Positions 9,897 through 19,942 of a stretch of DNA of 64,000 nt are shown here, in pieces. Source of the DNA: Pseudomonas sp. GR 6-02 (GTDB lineage: Bacteria; Pseudomonadota; Gammaproteobacteria; Pseudomonadales; Pseudomonadaceae); contig NZ_CP011567.1 of the NCBI RefSeq assembly GCF_001655615.1, positions 992,001-1,056,000 of the forward strand. Reading direction: 5' to 3'. A program made the translations under genes and the position numbers. Positions within the stretch are counted from its first letter, which is position 1. Each line of letters starts with the position of its first letter. The notes under the pieces are model-generated. The model ran no database searches. It saw nothing but the letters and a program-made list of their open reading frames with translations, and was not told the origin of the DNA.

Positions 9897-10799
9897 ATGC
9901 ACATATTGCTGACCGGCGGTACTGGTTTGATAGGACGTCAGCTCTGCCGACACTGGTTGAGTCAGGGACATCACCTCACGGTTTGGAGTCGCACGCCCGC
10001 TAAAGTCGCCAAAATCTGCGGCACTCAGGTACGGGGAATCGCACGGCTTGAGGATTTTGGGCCAGAACCGGTGGATGCAATTGTCAACCTTGCGGGGGCG
10101 CCGATCGCCGATCGGCTCTGGACCCACAAACGCAAAGCGCTGTTGTGGAGCAGCCGGATCACCCTGACCGAAACCCTGTTGGCCTGGCTCGAAAGTCGTG
10201 AGCAGAAACCGCAGGTGCTGATCTCCGGCTCAGCGATTGGTTGGTACGGCGACGGCGGCGAGCGGGAGTTGACCGAGCAATCGCCACCGGTCATCGATGA
10301 TTTCGCCAGCCAGTTGTGCATCGCCTGGGAAGAAACCGCGCAACGTGCCGACGCCTTGGGCATCCGCGTGGTTCTCATCCGCACCGGGTTGGTGTTGTCC
10401 GCCGAGGGCGGCTTTTTGTCGCGGCTGTTGTTGCCGTTCAAACTGGGGCTGGGCGGGCCGATCGGCAGCGGTCGGCAGTGGATGTCGTGGATTCATATCG
10501 AAGATCAAATCGCCCTGATTGATTTTCTTCTGCATCGCAATGGGGCCAGCGGTCCCTATAATGCCTGCGCGCCCAAGCCGGTGCGCAATCGCGAATTCGC
10601 TAAAACGTTGGGTGACGTGTTGCATCGTCCCGCGTTCATGCCGATGCCGACTCTCGTCTTGAAGGTCGGACTGGGCGAGTTGTCATTGTTGTTGCTGGGG
10701 GGGCAGAAGGCGATGCCGGCTCGCTTGCTGGAAGCGGGTTTCACTTTCCGGTTCACTGATTTGCGCGCGGCATTGGACGATCTGTCCGGCCGCCTCTGA
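9897..10799 (+). CDS. TIGR01777 family epimerase (YfcH-like)
   Basis: 300-residue extended-SDR protein. The N-terminal Rossmann motif is [13 protein letters not shown]; a [12 protein letters not shown] block and SGSAIGWYG with the active-site region YG follow, and the C-terminal DUF1731 part ends in [12 protein letters not shown]...LRAAL. The family is annotated as a nucleoside-diphosphate-sugar epimerase but no substrate is established. A GAGGAAG ribosome-binding site precedes ATG 9897. hemH begins 13 bp after the stop, so the two form an operon; members of both families are part of light-induced sets in P. putida. Confidence 0.88.
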   Translation: MHILLTGGTGLIGRQLCRHWLSQGHHLTVWSRTPAKVAKICGTQVRGIARLEDFGPEPVDAIVNLAGAPIADRLWTHKRKALLWSSRITLTETLLAWLESREQKPQVLISGSAIGWYGDGGERELTEQSPPVIDDFASQLCIAWEETAQRADALGIRVVLIRTGLVLSAEGGFLSRLLLPFKLGLGGPIGSGRQWMSWIHIEDQIALIDFLLHRNGASGPYNACAPKPVRNREFAKTLGDVLHRPAFMPMPTLVLKVGLGELSLLLLGGQKAMPARLLEAGFTFRFTDLRAALDDLSGRL

Positions 10800-10812
10800 A
10801 ATAGGACGTTGC

Positions 10813-11835
10813 ATGACCGATCACGCATTGCTTCTGGTCAACCTGGGTTCACCTGCCTCCACCTCGGTGGCGGATGTGCGCAGTTACCTCAATCAATTTC
10901 TGATGGACCCGTATGTGATCGACCTGCCTTGGCCGGTGCGGCGTTTGCTGGTGTCGCTGATTCTGATCAAGCGCCCGGAACAATCGGCTCACGCTTACGC
11001 GTCGATCTGGTGGGAGGAGGGCTCGCCGCTGGTGGTGCTCAGCCGTCGCCTGCAACAGGCCATGACTCGGCAGTGGACTCACGGGCCTGTTGAGCTGGCG
11101 ATGCGGTACGGCGAGCCGTCCATTGAGTCCGCGCTGGTGCGGCTGGCTGCCCAGGGGCATAAGAAAGTGACCCTGGCACCGCTCTATCCGCAATTCGCCG
11201 ACAGCACTGTGACCACGGTGATCGAAGAAGCCAAGCGCGTGGTGCGCGATAAAAAGCTCGACATGCAGTTCTCGGTTCTGCAGCCGTTTTACGATCAGCC
11301 GGAATACCTTGATGCGTTGGTGGCGAGTGTCAGGCCATATCTGCAACAGGATTTCGATCATCTGCTGCTGAGCTTCCACGGTTTGCCGGAGAGTCACCTG
11401 AAAAAGCTCAATCCGGGGCACAGCTTCGAGGGTGGCGGTGATTGCTGCGCCGGTGCGCCACCGGAAGTGGTCGCGACCTGTTACCGCGGTCAGTGCCTGC
11501 GCACGGCCGCAGAGTTTGCCAAACGTGTGGGCATACCGGACGGCAAGTGGTCGGTATCGTTTCAGTCGCGTCTGGGCCGGGCCAAGTGGATAGAACCCTA
11601 CACTGAAGCTCGCCTCGACGAGTTGGCCAAAAGCGGCGTGAAGAAAGTCCTGGTGATGTGCCCGGCGTTCGTTGCCGATTGCATCGAGACGCTGGAGGAA
11701 ATCGGTGATCGTGGGAAGGAGCAATTCCGCGAGGCGGGAGGGGAGGAGTTGGTGCTGGTGCCTTGCCTCAACGATGAGTCGCTGTGGGTCAAGGCGTTGA
11801 GTGCCATGTGCGAAAGGGCGCCATTGGCTTTATAG
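10813..11835 (+). CDS. hemH: Ferrochelatase
   Basis: 340-residue enzyme inserting Fe(II) into protoporphyrin IX, the last step of haem synthesis. The catalytic His is in [12 protein letters not shown] (about residue 193) and the conserved Glu in [15 protein letters not shown] (about residue 288). A cysteine-rich segment (GGDCC...ATCYRGQC, residues about 214-232) replaces the usual DPY loop, as in other Pseudomonas ferrochelatases. Coupling to a putatively light-induced epimerase makes sense because free protoporphyrin is a photosensitiser. This last link is inference. Confidence 0.95.
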   Translation: MTDHALLLVNLGSPASTSVADVRSYLNQFLMDPYVIDLPWPVRRLLVSLILIKRPEQSAHAYASIWWEEGSPLVVLSRRLQQAMTRQWTHGPVELAMRYGEPSIESALVRLAAQGHKKVTLAPLYPQFADSTVTTVIEEAKRVVRDKKLDMQFSVLQPFYDQPEYLDALVASVRPYLQQDFDHLLLSFHGLPESHLKKLNPGHSFEGGGDCCAGAPPEVVATCYRGQCLRTAAEFAKRVGIPDGKWSVSFQSRLGRAKWIEPYTEARLDELAKSGVKKVLVMCPAFVADCIETLEEIGDRGKEQFREAGGEELVLVPCLNDESLWVKALSAMCERAPLAL

Positions 11836-11865
11836 GAACGTACATTGAAGTGACGGCTGGCTGGT

Positions 11866-11994
11866 TGTGGCGAGGGAGCCTGCTCCCGCCGGGTCGCGAA
11901 GCGGCCCCAAAATCTTTGCAGTCAATGAAGATTTTGTGAGTGCTGCGCACTGGTGCGCCAGCCCGGTCAAGCGGGAGCAAGCTCCCTCGCCACA
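11866..11994. repeat. REPIN-like palindromic element, copy 1
   Basis: TGTGGCGAGGGAGC at 11866 is matched by GCTCCCTCGCCACA ending at 11994, giving terminal inverted repeats about 129 bp apart. Inside are smaller palindromes (GGTCGCGAAGCGGCC and TGCGCACTGGTGCGCCA). A close relative lies at 17494-17621. The layout of two inverted REP units around a spacer is that of REPINs in the P. fluorescens group. It lies between the convergent hemH and uraA genes. Confidence 0.8.
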
Positions 11995-12012
11995 GGGGAT
12001 TGAGTCGCCTGC

Positions 12013-13287
12013 TTACAACAGCGGCTCATCCGCCTTCTTGTGCTTCCAGCTGTCATTGCCCGGCAGCAACAGGTTCAGTGCAATCGCCACCACCGCGCAC
12101 AGCGCGATGCCTTTGAGGCCGAAATCGTTCTGGCCGGTACCGGTGCCGACCAGCATGCCGCCAATCCCGAACACCAGCGTCACCGAGACAATCACCAGGT
12201 TGCGTGCTTCGCCCAGGTCGATCTTGTGGCGGATCATGGTGTTCATGCCCACCGCGGCAATCGAACCGAACAACAGGCAGAGAATCCCGCCCATCACCGG
12301 CACCGGGATGCTTTGCAGCAGCGCGCCGAATTTGCCGATGAACGCCAGGCTGATTGCGAAGATCGCCGCCCAGGTCATGATTTTCGGGTTGTAGTTCTTG
12401 GTCAGCATCACCGCGCCAGTCACTTCGGCGTAAGTGGTATTGGGTGGGCCGCCGAACAGACCGGCCGCGGTGGTGGCGATGCCGTCACCGAGCAGGGTGC
12501 GGTGCAGGCCGGGCTTTTTCAGGTAGTCGCGACCGGTCACGCTACCCACGGCAATCACGCCACCGATGTGCTCGATGGCCGGGGCCAGGGCCACCGGAAC
12601 GATGAACAGAATCGCCTGCCAGTTGAATTCCGGCGCGGTGAAATGTGGAATCGCGAACCACGGTGCCACGGCAATCTTCGCGGTATCGACCACGCCGAAA
12701 TAAAACGCCATGGCAAAACCCACCAGCACACCGGAGATAATCGGCACCAGGCGGAAAATACCTCTGCCGAACACCGCGACGATCAGGGTGGTCAACAGCG
12801 CGGGCATCGAAATCATCATCGCCGTCTGGTAATGAATCAGCTCAGTACCGTCGCCCGCCTTGCCCATCGCCATGTTGGCGGCAATCGGCGCCATGGCCAG
12901 GCCGATGGAGATGATCACCGGGCCAATCACCACCGGAGGCAGCAAACGGTCGATAAACCCGGTGCCTTTGATCTTCACCGCAAGGCCGAGGAAGGTGTAG
13001 ACGAAACCGGCCGCCATCACGCCGCCCATGGTCGCCGCCAGGCCGAACTGACCCTTGGCGAGAATGATCGGGGTGATGAAGGCGAAGCTCGACGCCAGGA
13101 ATACCGGCACCTGACGCCCGGTGACGATCTGGAACAGGATCGTCCCTAAACCTGCGGTGAACAGCGCCACGTTCGGGTCGAGGCCGGTAATCAGCGGCAT
13201 CAACACCAGGGCGCCGAAGGCCACGAACAGCATCTGCGCGCCGGACAATACCGTGCGCCAGAGCGGATCGTTGAACTCTTGCTGCAT
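12013..13287 (-). CDS. uraA: Uracil permease
   Basis: 424-residue NCS2-family uracil:proton symporter of the inner membrane, with about 14 hydrophobic segments. Conserved family blocks include the QIVTGRQVPVFLASSFAFI and the substrate-site region APAIEHIGGVIAVG with GLFGGPPNTTYAEVTGA. ATG 13287 is preferred because AAGGA is spaced 9 bases before it; a GTG at 13293 overlapping the upp stop is too close to that site. It follows upp by 2 bp, so uptake and salvage of uracil are cotranscribed. Confidence 0.94.
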   Translation of the reverse strand: MQQEFNDPLWRTVLSGAQMLFVAFGALVLMPLITGLDPNVALFTAGLGTILFQIVTGRQVPVFLASSFAFITPIILAKGQFGLAATMGGVMAAGFVYTFLGLAVKIKGTGFIDRLLPPVVIGPVIISIGLAMAPIAANMAMGKAGDGTELIHYQTAMMISMPALLTTLIVAVFGRGIFRLVPIISGVLVGFAMAFYFGVVDTAKIAVAPWFAIPHFTAPEFNWQAILFIVPVALAPAIEHIGGVIAVGSVTGRDYLKKPGLHRTLLGDGIATTAAGLFGGPPNTTYAEVTGAVMLTKNYNPKIMTWAAIFAISLAFIGKFGALLQSIPVPVMGGILCLLFGSIAAVGMNTMIRHKIDLGEARNLVIVSVTLVFGIGGMLVGTGTGQNDFGLKGIALCAVVAIALNLLLPGNDSWKHKKADEPLL

Positions 13288-13289
13288 GG

Positions 13290-13928
13290 TCACGCGTCCT
13301 TCTGCTTGGTGCCGAAGATCTTGTCACCGGCATCGCCCAAGCCTGGGATGATGTAACCGTGTTCGTTCAGTTTCTGGTCAATGGAAGCGGTGTAGATGGT
13401 CACGTCCGGGTGAGCCTTCTCCACAGCGGCGATACCTTCGGGAGCGGCCACCAGGACCATCGCGCGGATGTCCTTGCAGCCGGCCTTCTTCAGCAAATCG
13501 ATGGTGGCGACCATCGAGCCGCCAGTGGCGAGCATCGGGTCGATGATCATCGCCAGGCGCTCGTCGATTTCCGGCACCAGTTTTTCCAGGTAGGTGTGGG
13601 CTTCGAGGGTTTCCTCGTTACGGGCCACGCCCACGGCGCTGACTTTGGCGCCCGGGATCAGGCTCAGCACGCCTTCGAGCATGCCGATACCGGCACGCAG
13701 GATCGGCACCACGGTAATTTTCTTGCCGGCGATTTTCTCCACCGACACCGTGCCGCACCAGCCTTCGATGTCGTAGCTTTCCAGCGGCAGGTCTTTGGTG
13801 GCTTCATAGGTCAGCAGGGCGCCGACTTCTTGAGCGAGCTCACGGAAATTCTTCGTGCTGATGTCGGCGCGGCGCATAAGGCCAAGTTTATGACGGATCA
13901 GCGGATGGCGGATCTCACGGATGGGCAT
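13290..13928 (-). CDS. upp: Uracil phosphoribosyltransferase
   Basis: 212-residue enzyme making UMP from uracil and PRPP. The PRPP-binding loop [10 protein letters not shown] is at residues about 132-141, and the C-terminal [17 protein letters not shown] uracil-binding block is intact. It is the first gene of the upp-uraA operon and is divergent from hpt across a 176-bp control region. Confidence 0.96.
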   Translation of the reverse strand: MPIREIRHPLIRHKLGLMRRADISTKNFRELAQEVGALLTYEATKDLPLESYDIEGWCGTVSVEKIAGKKITVVPILRAGIGMLEGVLSLIPGAKVSAVGVARNEETLEAHTYLEKLVPEIDERLAMIIDPMLATGGSMVATIDLLKKAGCKDIRAMVLVAAPEGIAAVEKAHPDVTIYTASIDQKLNEHGYIIPGLGDAGDKIFGTKQKDA

Positions 13929-14104
13929 GGGGAAAGGCTCCGGCGGCGGGCAAAAAAACCGGCCTAGATTAATCTATCCGAGGGTGTTGTCCTATAGACA
14001 TACAGTACGTTAGTCCACAAACGCTTGATCTGGCCGTGCGGGATGCGTACCTTTGCCCGCTTTTCCGAATCCGTCCCTCCCCCTCAAACCCCTTGGAGAG
14101 CGCC

Positions 14105-14662
14105 ATGTCCGCTGATCTCGAGCATATCCGTCAAATCATGCGAGAGGCTGACTGCCTGTACACCGAAGCTGAAGTCGAGGCGGCCATCGCCCGCGTCGGT
14201 GCACATATCAACGAACAACTGGCTGAAAGCAATCCGGTGGTGTTCTGTGTGATGAACGGCGGCCTGATTTTCGCCGGCAAGCTGCTCACCCATCTGCAAT
14301 TCCCGCTGGAAGCGTCCTACCTGCACGCTACCCGCTATCGCAACGAAACCAGCGGCGGCGAGCTGTTCTGGAAAGCCAAGCCGGAAGTTTCGTTCATCGA
14401 CCGTGACGTGCTGATCATCGACGACATCCTCGATGAAGGTCACACCCTGGGCGCGATCATCGATTTCTGCAAACACGCCGGCGCCCGCAAAGTGCACACC
14501 GCCGTGCTGATCGACAAGGACCACGACCGCAAGGCTCGCCCGGACCTGAAAGCCGATTTCGTCGGCCTGCCGTGCATTGACCGTTACATCTTCGGTTATG
14601 GCATGGACTACAAAGGCTACTGGCGTAACGCGAACGGAATTTTTGCCGTTAAAGGCCTGTAA
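14105..14662 (+). CDS. hpt: Hypoxanthine-guanine phosphoribosyltransferase
   Basis: 185-residue purine salvage enzyme converting hypoxanthine or guanine to IMP/GMP. The PRPP motif VLIIDDILDEGHTL is centred near residue 103. The ATG at 14105 is preceded by GGAGAG at about 8 bases and matches the Pseudomonas Hpt N-terminus; the in-frame upstream start adds 23 unlikely residues. It lies opposite upp, as in P. aeruginosa. Confidence 0.95.
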   Translation: MSADLEHIRQIMREADCLYTEAEVEAAIARVGAHINEQLAESNPVVFCVMNGGLIFAGKLLTHLQFPLEASYLHATRYRNETSGGELFWKAKPEVSFIDRDVLIIDDILDEGHTLGAIIDFCKHAGARKVHTAVLIDKDHDRKARPDLKADFVGLPCIDRYIFGYGMDYKGYWRNANGIFAVKGL

Positions 14663-14763
14663 GCAGGTTGACTGTCTGGGGGTGGTTTCAGCCGCCAGAC
14701 ACGTTGATGCTTGAAGGCAGATCTCCCATCCGAATGCGTGCGCAGTTCGCTTGAACCGCGCGC

Positions 14764-16485
14764 TCAGTCCTGCCCGACGAGCCAGCGTTCGCTTTTGCGT
14801 CGAGCCTGTTCCAGGTTGTTCACGTAAGCCAATTGACGCTGTTCCCGATGGATGCCCGCGCGCCTGAGTTTCAGGCGCACGCGCGCAGCCGTCCCGACCA
14901 GAATCAGGCCGATGCCGTCGGTGCGATAATCCCTGAGGATATTGTCGAAGGCTGCCAACGCCGTCATGTCCAGCATGGACACGGCACTCATCTCGACAAT
15001 CACCACTTTGACCTCCGGGCTGAATTTGCGCAGCACGCCCAGGGCCTTTTCCGCTGCACCGAAAAACAACGGTCCGCGTATCGCATAGCAACGAACATGC
15101 TCCGGCAAATCCTGTAAGGCTTGATGGAACTCTCGAGGCAGTTCGGCGGTGTCCGTGAGGTCGCTCATGCGCTTGACGAACAACCCGGCGGCCAGCAATA
15201 GCCCAACGGCAACGGCCAGTACCATGTCGAACAGCACTGTCAGGCTCAGGCAGGTCAGCAAGACCAATACATCGCTGCGTGGTGCAATGCGCAGGGTGTG
15301 CACGACATGCCGGGCCTCGCTCATGTTCCACGCCACCATCACGAGCAGCGCCGCCAGCGCGGCCATCGGCAAGTAGCTGAACAGCGGGGCGAGGACGAGT
15401 ATCGCCAGCAGCACCACCGCGCTGTGGATAATTGCCGCCAATGGCGAAAACGCCCCGCTGCGCACGTTGGTGGCGCTGCGGGCGATCGCCGCGGTGGCGG
15501 TAATGCCGCCGAACAACGGTGCGACCAGGTTACCAATGCCTTGACCCAGGAGTTCGGCGTTGGGGTCATGTTTGCTGCCCGTCATGCCATCGGCCACCAC
15601 CGCACACAACAACGATTCGATGGCGCCGAGCATGGCAATGGCGAACGCTGGTGCCATTAATTGGCGGATCAGGTCGTAAGACAGATGCAGCGGCTGACCA
15701 TTGGGTCCTGGCAGATTCCACGGCCAGTCGAAGCTCGGCAGAAACGGCGGAATGCCGGGGTGGCTGACGCCATCGACGATATAGCTGAAGCGCTCGCCCA
15801 GCGTCGCAATCGGTAACCCGCCGCTTTCCAGCGCCAGCCCCAACATTGCGCCGACGGCCAGCGCCACCAGATGCCCCGGAACCCTCGGCACAAACCGCGG
15901 CCAGACGATCAGAACCGCCAGGCACATGACACCGATGATTCCGTCCCCCAGGCGGGCGCTGGGCAATGCCTGGAGCAGCGCACCTAATTGCTCGATGTAA
16001 TGTTCGGCATGCCCGGTGGTACTCAGGCCCAGCAAATCCTTTAGTTGGAGTGTGGCGATGACTATGCCGATCCCGGCGGTAAAGCCCAGGGTCACCGGAT
16101 AAGGAATGTACTGAATCAGCCGACCGGCCCGAATCAGCCCCAAGGCAATCAGGATGGCCCCGGCAAGCATGGTGCAAAGCAGCAGGCCACCCAGGCCATA
16201 TTGTTGGGTGATCGGCAGCAGTATCACCACGAACGCGGCTGTCGGCCCGCTGACATTGAAGCGCGAGCCTCCCGTCAGGGCGATCAGGGGGGCCGCGATC
16301 AGCACCGTATATAAACCTTGCTGGGGCGCTACTCCCACCGCAATCGCCAGGGCCATGGCCAGGGGAATGGCGATAATCCCTACCGTCACCCCGGCACTGA
16401 TGTCGCCGCGCAAGCGTCTGAGGCTATAACCTGCACGCAGAGTTTGACGCCAGGCGGCGAATAACGGGGGGATGGAGAATGGCAT
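14764..16485 (-). CDS. SulP family anion transporter with STAS domain
   Basis: 573-residue inner-membrane protein. The SulP transport core (residues about 20-420) begins with the family block LRGDISAGVTVGIIAIPLAMA and shows 10-12 hydrophobic stretches. A cytoplasmic C-terminal STAS domain (about 440-555) contains VVIVEMSAVSMLDMTAL. SulP members carry sulfate, bicarbonate or C4-dicarboxylates (DauA); the substrate cannot be read here. ATG 16485 follows a GGAG site; upstream in-frame codons have no family character. It is divergent from the small DUF2057-like gene. Confidence 0.9.
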   Translation of the reverse strand: MPFSIPPLFAAWRQTLRAGYSLRRLRGDISAGVTVGIIAIPLAMALAIAVGVAPQQGLYTVLIAAPLIALTGGSRFNVSGPTAAFVVILLPITQQYGLGGLLLCTMLAGAILIALGLIRAGRLIQYIPYPVTLGFTAGIGIVIATLQLKDLLGLSTTGHAEHYIEQLGALLQALPSARLGDGIIGVMCLAVLIVWPRFVPRVPGHLVALAVGAMLGLALESGGLPIATLGERFSYIVDGVSHPGIPPFLPSFDWPWNLPGPNGQPLHLSYDLIRQLMAPAFAIAMLGAIESLLCAVVADGMTGSKHDPNAELLGQGIGNLVAPLFGGITATAAIARSATNVRSGAFSPLAAIIHSAVVLLAILVLAPLFSYLPMAALAALLVMVAWNMSEARHVVHTLRIAPRSDVLVLLTCLSLTVLFDMVLAVAVGLLLAAGLFVKRMSDLTDTAELPREFHQALQDLPEHVRCYAIRGPLFFGAAEKALGVLRKFSPEVKVVIVEMSAVSMLDMTALAAFDNILRDYRTDGIGLILVGTAARVRLKLRRAGIHREQRQLAYVNNLEQARRKSERWLVGQD

Positions 16486-16636
16486 AGGGACTCCACAGTA
16501 GACGGCACGCCGTCGAAATAGGGCTGAAGGCTCTTTCAGTATGCCCAGCCTTGTCTTCGAGAGTATTGATCTGGATCGGTTATTCGCCCGATTGATCATC
16601 ATGCTAGAGTGCTCGGCCTCGTCCCAGGAGCCTGTC

Positions 16637-17122
16637 ATGAGTCTTTTGATCCGCAGCTGCGCCGCCCTGATGTTGGTCTTCAGCCTACCCCTGGCCGCCG
16701 CTCCGGCACCGATGCATGTGCAGTTTTTGCCCCCGGACGACTTGACTCTGCGTGAAGCGGAACCCGAGCAGCAACAACTGTTGCAGGTCACCGAGTATTC
16801 GGTGGTCCTCGGCAGCCAGCGTCAGTCCAACCAACAACCAATCCCGGTCACCTCACCCTTGCTGATCCGCCTCAAGGGCAAACCCTTGAACAAGGGTGCG
16901 ACCATCAGCCAGGTGCTGGTCAACTTCGATGGCGAAAGCAAAAGCCTGAAAAAGCCGATCTACGACAACAAAAGCAAAACGCTAACGCTCTATTACCCGT
17001 TGGCCCAGTACCGGGTGGTGATCGACTTGCTGCGCAACGACACGGTGTATTGCCAGTTTCTGAGTTACGCCAACGGCCATATCTGGGCCGATCTGCACAC
17101 CGGCAGCGTTCGTCCGCGTTGA
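16637..17122 (+). CDS. Exported hypothetical protein (DUF2057/YccT-like)
   Basis: 161 residues with an N-terminal signal peptide (LIRSCAALMLVFSLPLAAA, cleavage near residue 22) and a mature part of mixed beta character. The weak resemblance to periplasmic YccT/DUF2057 proteins rests on size and on the LTLYYPLAQY region only. An AGGAG site precedes ATG 16637. It is followed 63 bp later by the PA4642-like gene in the same direction. Function unknown. Confidence 0.65.
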   Translation: MSLLIRSCAALMLVFSLPLAAAPAPMHVQFLPPDDLTLREAEPEQQQLLQVTEYSVVLGSQRQSNQQPIPVTSPLLIRLKGKPLNKGATISQVLVNFDGESKSLKKPIYDNKSKTLTLYYPLAQYRVVIDLLRNDTVYCQFLSYANGHIWADLHTGSVRPR

Positions 17123-17185
17123 GCCCGGCATCAAGGCAGGGGTAAACTGCCCGCCCTGTGAAATGTCTGCGAGCTGGAGTCGGCA

Positions 17186-17473
17186 ATGCGTAAAGATAAG
17201 AAGCAAGTGATTGGTGACGAGATCGGCGATGCGCAGATCAAACTGTTCCTCGATTTTGAGCCGGTCGACGCCACTTCACCGTCGCTGCACAAACTGATCA
17301 AGGCCTACCGCGGTCTGCGCATCGATGACTTCGAGCGTTTTCTGACGTTCTTTGTCGAAGCCGGCTACGATCTGGACGGCAAGGATGAGCACGGCAATGA
17401 CTTCGTGGCCCTGATTCAGGATCAACGTAACGCGGCCGAGTACATCGAGTTGATCGACAAGGCTCGCGGTTAA
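17186..17473 (+). CDS. PA4642-like conserved small protein
   Basis: 95-residue acidic protein with no signal peptide or membrane segment: residues 20-35 are rich in Asp/Glu and Phe, and the C-terminus contains an ankyrin-like phrase (GYDLDGKDEHGNDFVALI). Gene neighbourhood (hpt on one side, mqo on the other) and length match the conserved Pseudomonas PA4642 family as I remember it. Function unknown. Confidence 0.75.
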   Translation: MRKDKKQVIGDEIGDAQIKLFLDFEPVDATSPSLHKLIKAYRGLRIDDFERFLTFFVEAGYDLDGKDEHGNDFVALIQDQRNAAEYIELIDKARG

Positions 17474-17493
17474 CGTCAGGCACACTGGAATTT

Positions 17494-17621
17494 TGTGGCA
17501 AGGGAGCTTGCTCCCGTTGGGCTGCGAAGCGGCCCCAAAATGCTGCGAATGGCGGAGATTTTGTGAGCGCTGCGCACTGGTGCGCCAGCCCGGTCAAGCG
17601 GGAGCAAGCACCCTCGCCACA
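17494..17621. repeat. REPIN-like palindromic element, copy 2
   Basis: TGTGGCAAGGGAGC at 17494 is inversely repeated as GCACCCTCGCCACA ending at 17621. The interior is nearly the same as in copy 1 at 11866, including GCGAAGCGGCCCCAAAAT and TGCGCACTGGTGCGCCAGCCCGGTCAAGCGGGAGCAAG. Length differs by only one base between copies, which supports a single mobile-family origin. Confidence 0.8.
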
Positions 17622-17644
17622 AGATTGTTTCACCGCACACAAAA

Positions 17645-17681
17645 AAAACGCCCCGCCCTCAATGAGGACGGGGCGTTTTTT
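17645..17681. terminator. Bidirectional terminator between PA4642-like gene and mqo
   Basis: ACGCCCCG and CGGGGCGT form a GC stem flanked by A-runs on the left and T-runs on the right, giving a rho-independent stop in both directions for the convergent genes. Confidence 0.85.
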
Positions 17682-17692
17682 ATGCGGCTGAA

Positions 17693-19201
17693 TCAAGCGT
17701 AGCTTTGGGTTTCGCTGCTTGCTTCAACCAGTTCCAGTGCGACGTTGTTCTGCGCATTGATCTTGCGATACAGCGCAGCGTCGGTTTCCAGGACTTTCTC
17801 CCGAGCCGGGAAGATTTCCGCCAGTTTGGCAGCCCACTCGCCCTTGGCCTTGTTCGGGAAGCATTTCTCGATCAATTCCAGCATGATCGACACGGTCACC
17901 GAGGCGCCTGGCGAGGCGCCGAGCAGAGCGGCAAGGGAACCGTCCTTGGCCGCGACCAGTTCGGTACCGAACTGCAGAACGCCGCCTTTCTTCGGGTCTT
18001 TCTTGATGATCTGCACCCGTTGGCCGGCCACTTCCAGGCGCCAGTCTTCGGCTTTCGCTTCAGGGTAGAAGCGACGCAGGGATTCCAGGCGCTGCTCCAT
18101 CGACTGCATCACTTCGCTGACCAGATACTTGGTCAGGTCCATGTTGTTTTTGGCCACGGCCAGCATTGGACCGATGTTGCCGGCGCGAACCGACATCGGC
18201 AGGTCCATGAACGAACCGTGCTTGAGGAACTTGGTGGTGAAGCCGGCATAAGGTCCGAACAGCAGGGACTTTTTGCCATCGACCACACGGGTGTCCAGAT
18301 GCGGCACGGACATTGGTGGCGAACCGACCGCGGCCTGGCTGTAGACCTTGGCCTGATGGTGCTTGACCACTTCCGGGTTGTCGCAACGCAGCCACTGGCC
18401 GCTGATCGGGAAGCCGCCGAAGCCTTTGCTTTCTTCGATGCCCGACGCTTGCAGCAGCGGCAGTGCCGCGCCGCCGGCGCCAAGGAAGACGAATTTGGCG
18501 TCGACTTCGCGGGTATTGCCGCTGTTGACGTCCTTGATGCTGACGGTCCAGCCGCCGTTGTTACGCTTCAGGCCGGTGACGCGCTTGCAGTACTTGACCT
18601 GGGCATCGGGCGCGCTGGTCAGGTGCTTGAGCAGCTGGTTGGTCAGGGCGCCGAAGTTGACGTCGGTGCCGTTCATCACGCGGGTGGCGGCGAGGACTTC
18701 GTCAGCCGGACGGCCCGGCATCATCAGCGGCATCCACTCGGCCATCTTGGCTTTGTCTTCGGTGTATTCCATGTCCGAGAAGGCATGGTGCTTGCTCAGG
18801 GTCTTGAAGCGTTCCTTGAGGAAGGACACGCCATTCTCACCCTGCACGAAGCTCAGGTGCGGCACCGGGCTGATGAACGATTTGCACGAACCGAAGGTGC
18901 CTTTCTTGGTCAGGTAGGACCAGAACTGCTTCGACACCTCGAACTGGGTGTTGATGTGCACGGCTTTCTTGATGTCGACGGTGCCGTCAGCGGCCTGCGG
19001 CGTGTAGTTCAGCTCACACAGCCCGGCGTGACCGGTACCGGCGTTGTTCCACGGATTGGAACTCTCCGCGGCACCGGAATCCATCAGCTCGACGACTTCC
19101 AGCTTGATCGCGGGGTCGAGCTCTTTAAGCAGTACAGCGAGGGTGGCACTCATGATGCCGGCCCCAACCAGTACTACGTCGACTGCTTCGTTATGCGCCA
19201 T
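17693..19201 (-). CDS. mqo: Malate:quinone oxidoreductase
   Basis: 502-residue peripheral membrane flavoprotein oxidising malate to oxaloacetate and passing electrons to quinone in the TCA cycle. The FAD motif [16 protein letters not shown] is at residues about 10-25 and family blocks [22 protein letters not shown] and [15 protein letters not shown] follow; the C-terminus has [22 protein letters not shown] lies about 9 bases upstream of ATG. Pseudomonads lack the usual NAD malate dehydrogenase and often carry two mqo genes; the hpt-PA4642-mqo neighbourhood fits mqoB of P. aeruginosa. Confidence 0.95.
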   Translation of the reverse strand: MAHNEAVDVVLVGAGIMSATLAVLLKELDPAIKLEVVELMDSGAAESSNPWNNAGTGHAGLCELNYTPQAADGTVDIKKAVHINTQFEVSKQFWSYLTKKGTFGSCKSFISPVPHLSFVQGENGVSFLKERFKTLSKHHAFSDMEYTEDKAKMAEWMPLMMPGRPADEVLAATRVMNGTDVNFGALTNQLLKHLTSAPDAQVKYCKRVTGLKRNNGGWTVSIKDVNSGNTREVDAKFVFLGAGGAALPLLQASGIEESKGFGGFPISGQWLRCDNPEVVKHHQAKVYSQAAVGSPPMSVPHLDTRVVDGKKSLLFGPYAGFTTKFLKHGSFMDLPMSVRAGNIGPMLAVAKNNMDLTKYLVSEVMQSMEQRLESLRRFYPEAKAEDWRLEVAGQRVQIIKKDPKKGGVLQFGTELVAAKDGSLAALLGASPGASVTVSIMLELIEKCFPNKAKGEWAAKLAEIFPAREKVLETDAALYRKINAQNNVALELVEASSETQSYA

Positions 19202-19942
19202 TTAACGCGTCTCCAAAATCTGCAGCACCAAATTGTCGGCATAGCTGCCAGGCGTTCCGGGGCGTGTCAGTGATGCCCCAGGTACCCATGGCCAGGATCG
19301 CCATGTCCGAATCTTCGCAATTTTTCGCAACTTCGACGGATGCATGCGGCCTGGCTTCAAGAGTCACATGAACTCATTTCGGCACGCGGCTGGCAATTCG
19401 ACTTATGGTCGAGACATCCGTTTGTGCAACCAAATCCGTAGCGGACAGGCTTCAGGCTCCGGTGTTCGAGGAGTACTCGGTCCTGTGTCGTTGGGCTGTT
19501 GTAGACGCTAATGGTGCATTTTCAGACGCAAAACTATTCATTTGCTCGCCACACTCTTGTGAAGTTGTGAAAACCCGTTTTTTTCACGCTCTTTTGAAGA
19601 CGTGAACCTCAAAAAAGGGCTGTCCCAGCCTGGCACCGTGCCCGGATGGATTGCCGCCATGGGGTGCATGGGCAGCAAAAACGGGCAAACAGCTCAGTGA
19701 CCGAGCGTAATGACAGCTCTGCAGATTCGCGAAAAGTGGGGGTTTTGCTTGAGAAACAGCAAGCGCGCCAGCTTCACTCGATCTGTGTGGGCGGCTCTCT
19801 GTGGGCGGTGCGGGGTGTCAATACCGAGGCATTGAACGATGCTGCGAGGCCCGATCAGGAGACGTCCTTATAATCGGGGGGAGATTGTATCTAAGAAACG
19901 CAGGGAAATGGTCGTGTTTAATGACTTTTATTAGGCGTCGGG
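19202..19942. other. 741-bp intergenic region upstream of mqo
   Basis: No convincing gene on either strand. The short frames here lack family resemblance, ribosome-binding sites and typical codon use. Features seen are an interrupted palindrome TCGAC-TTATG-GTCGA near 19398, a stem TTCACG...CGTGAA near 19582-19603, and TATAAT at 19869 on the plus strand without a matching -35 box. It presumably holds the mqo promoter and leader; a small RNA cannot be excluded. Confidence 0.5.

Noticed and set aside
19405..19873. Small frames upstream of mqo (66 and 75 residues)
   Set aside because: No ribosome-binding site, atypical composition, and no conserved pattern visible.
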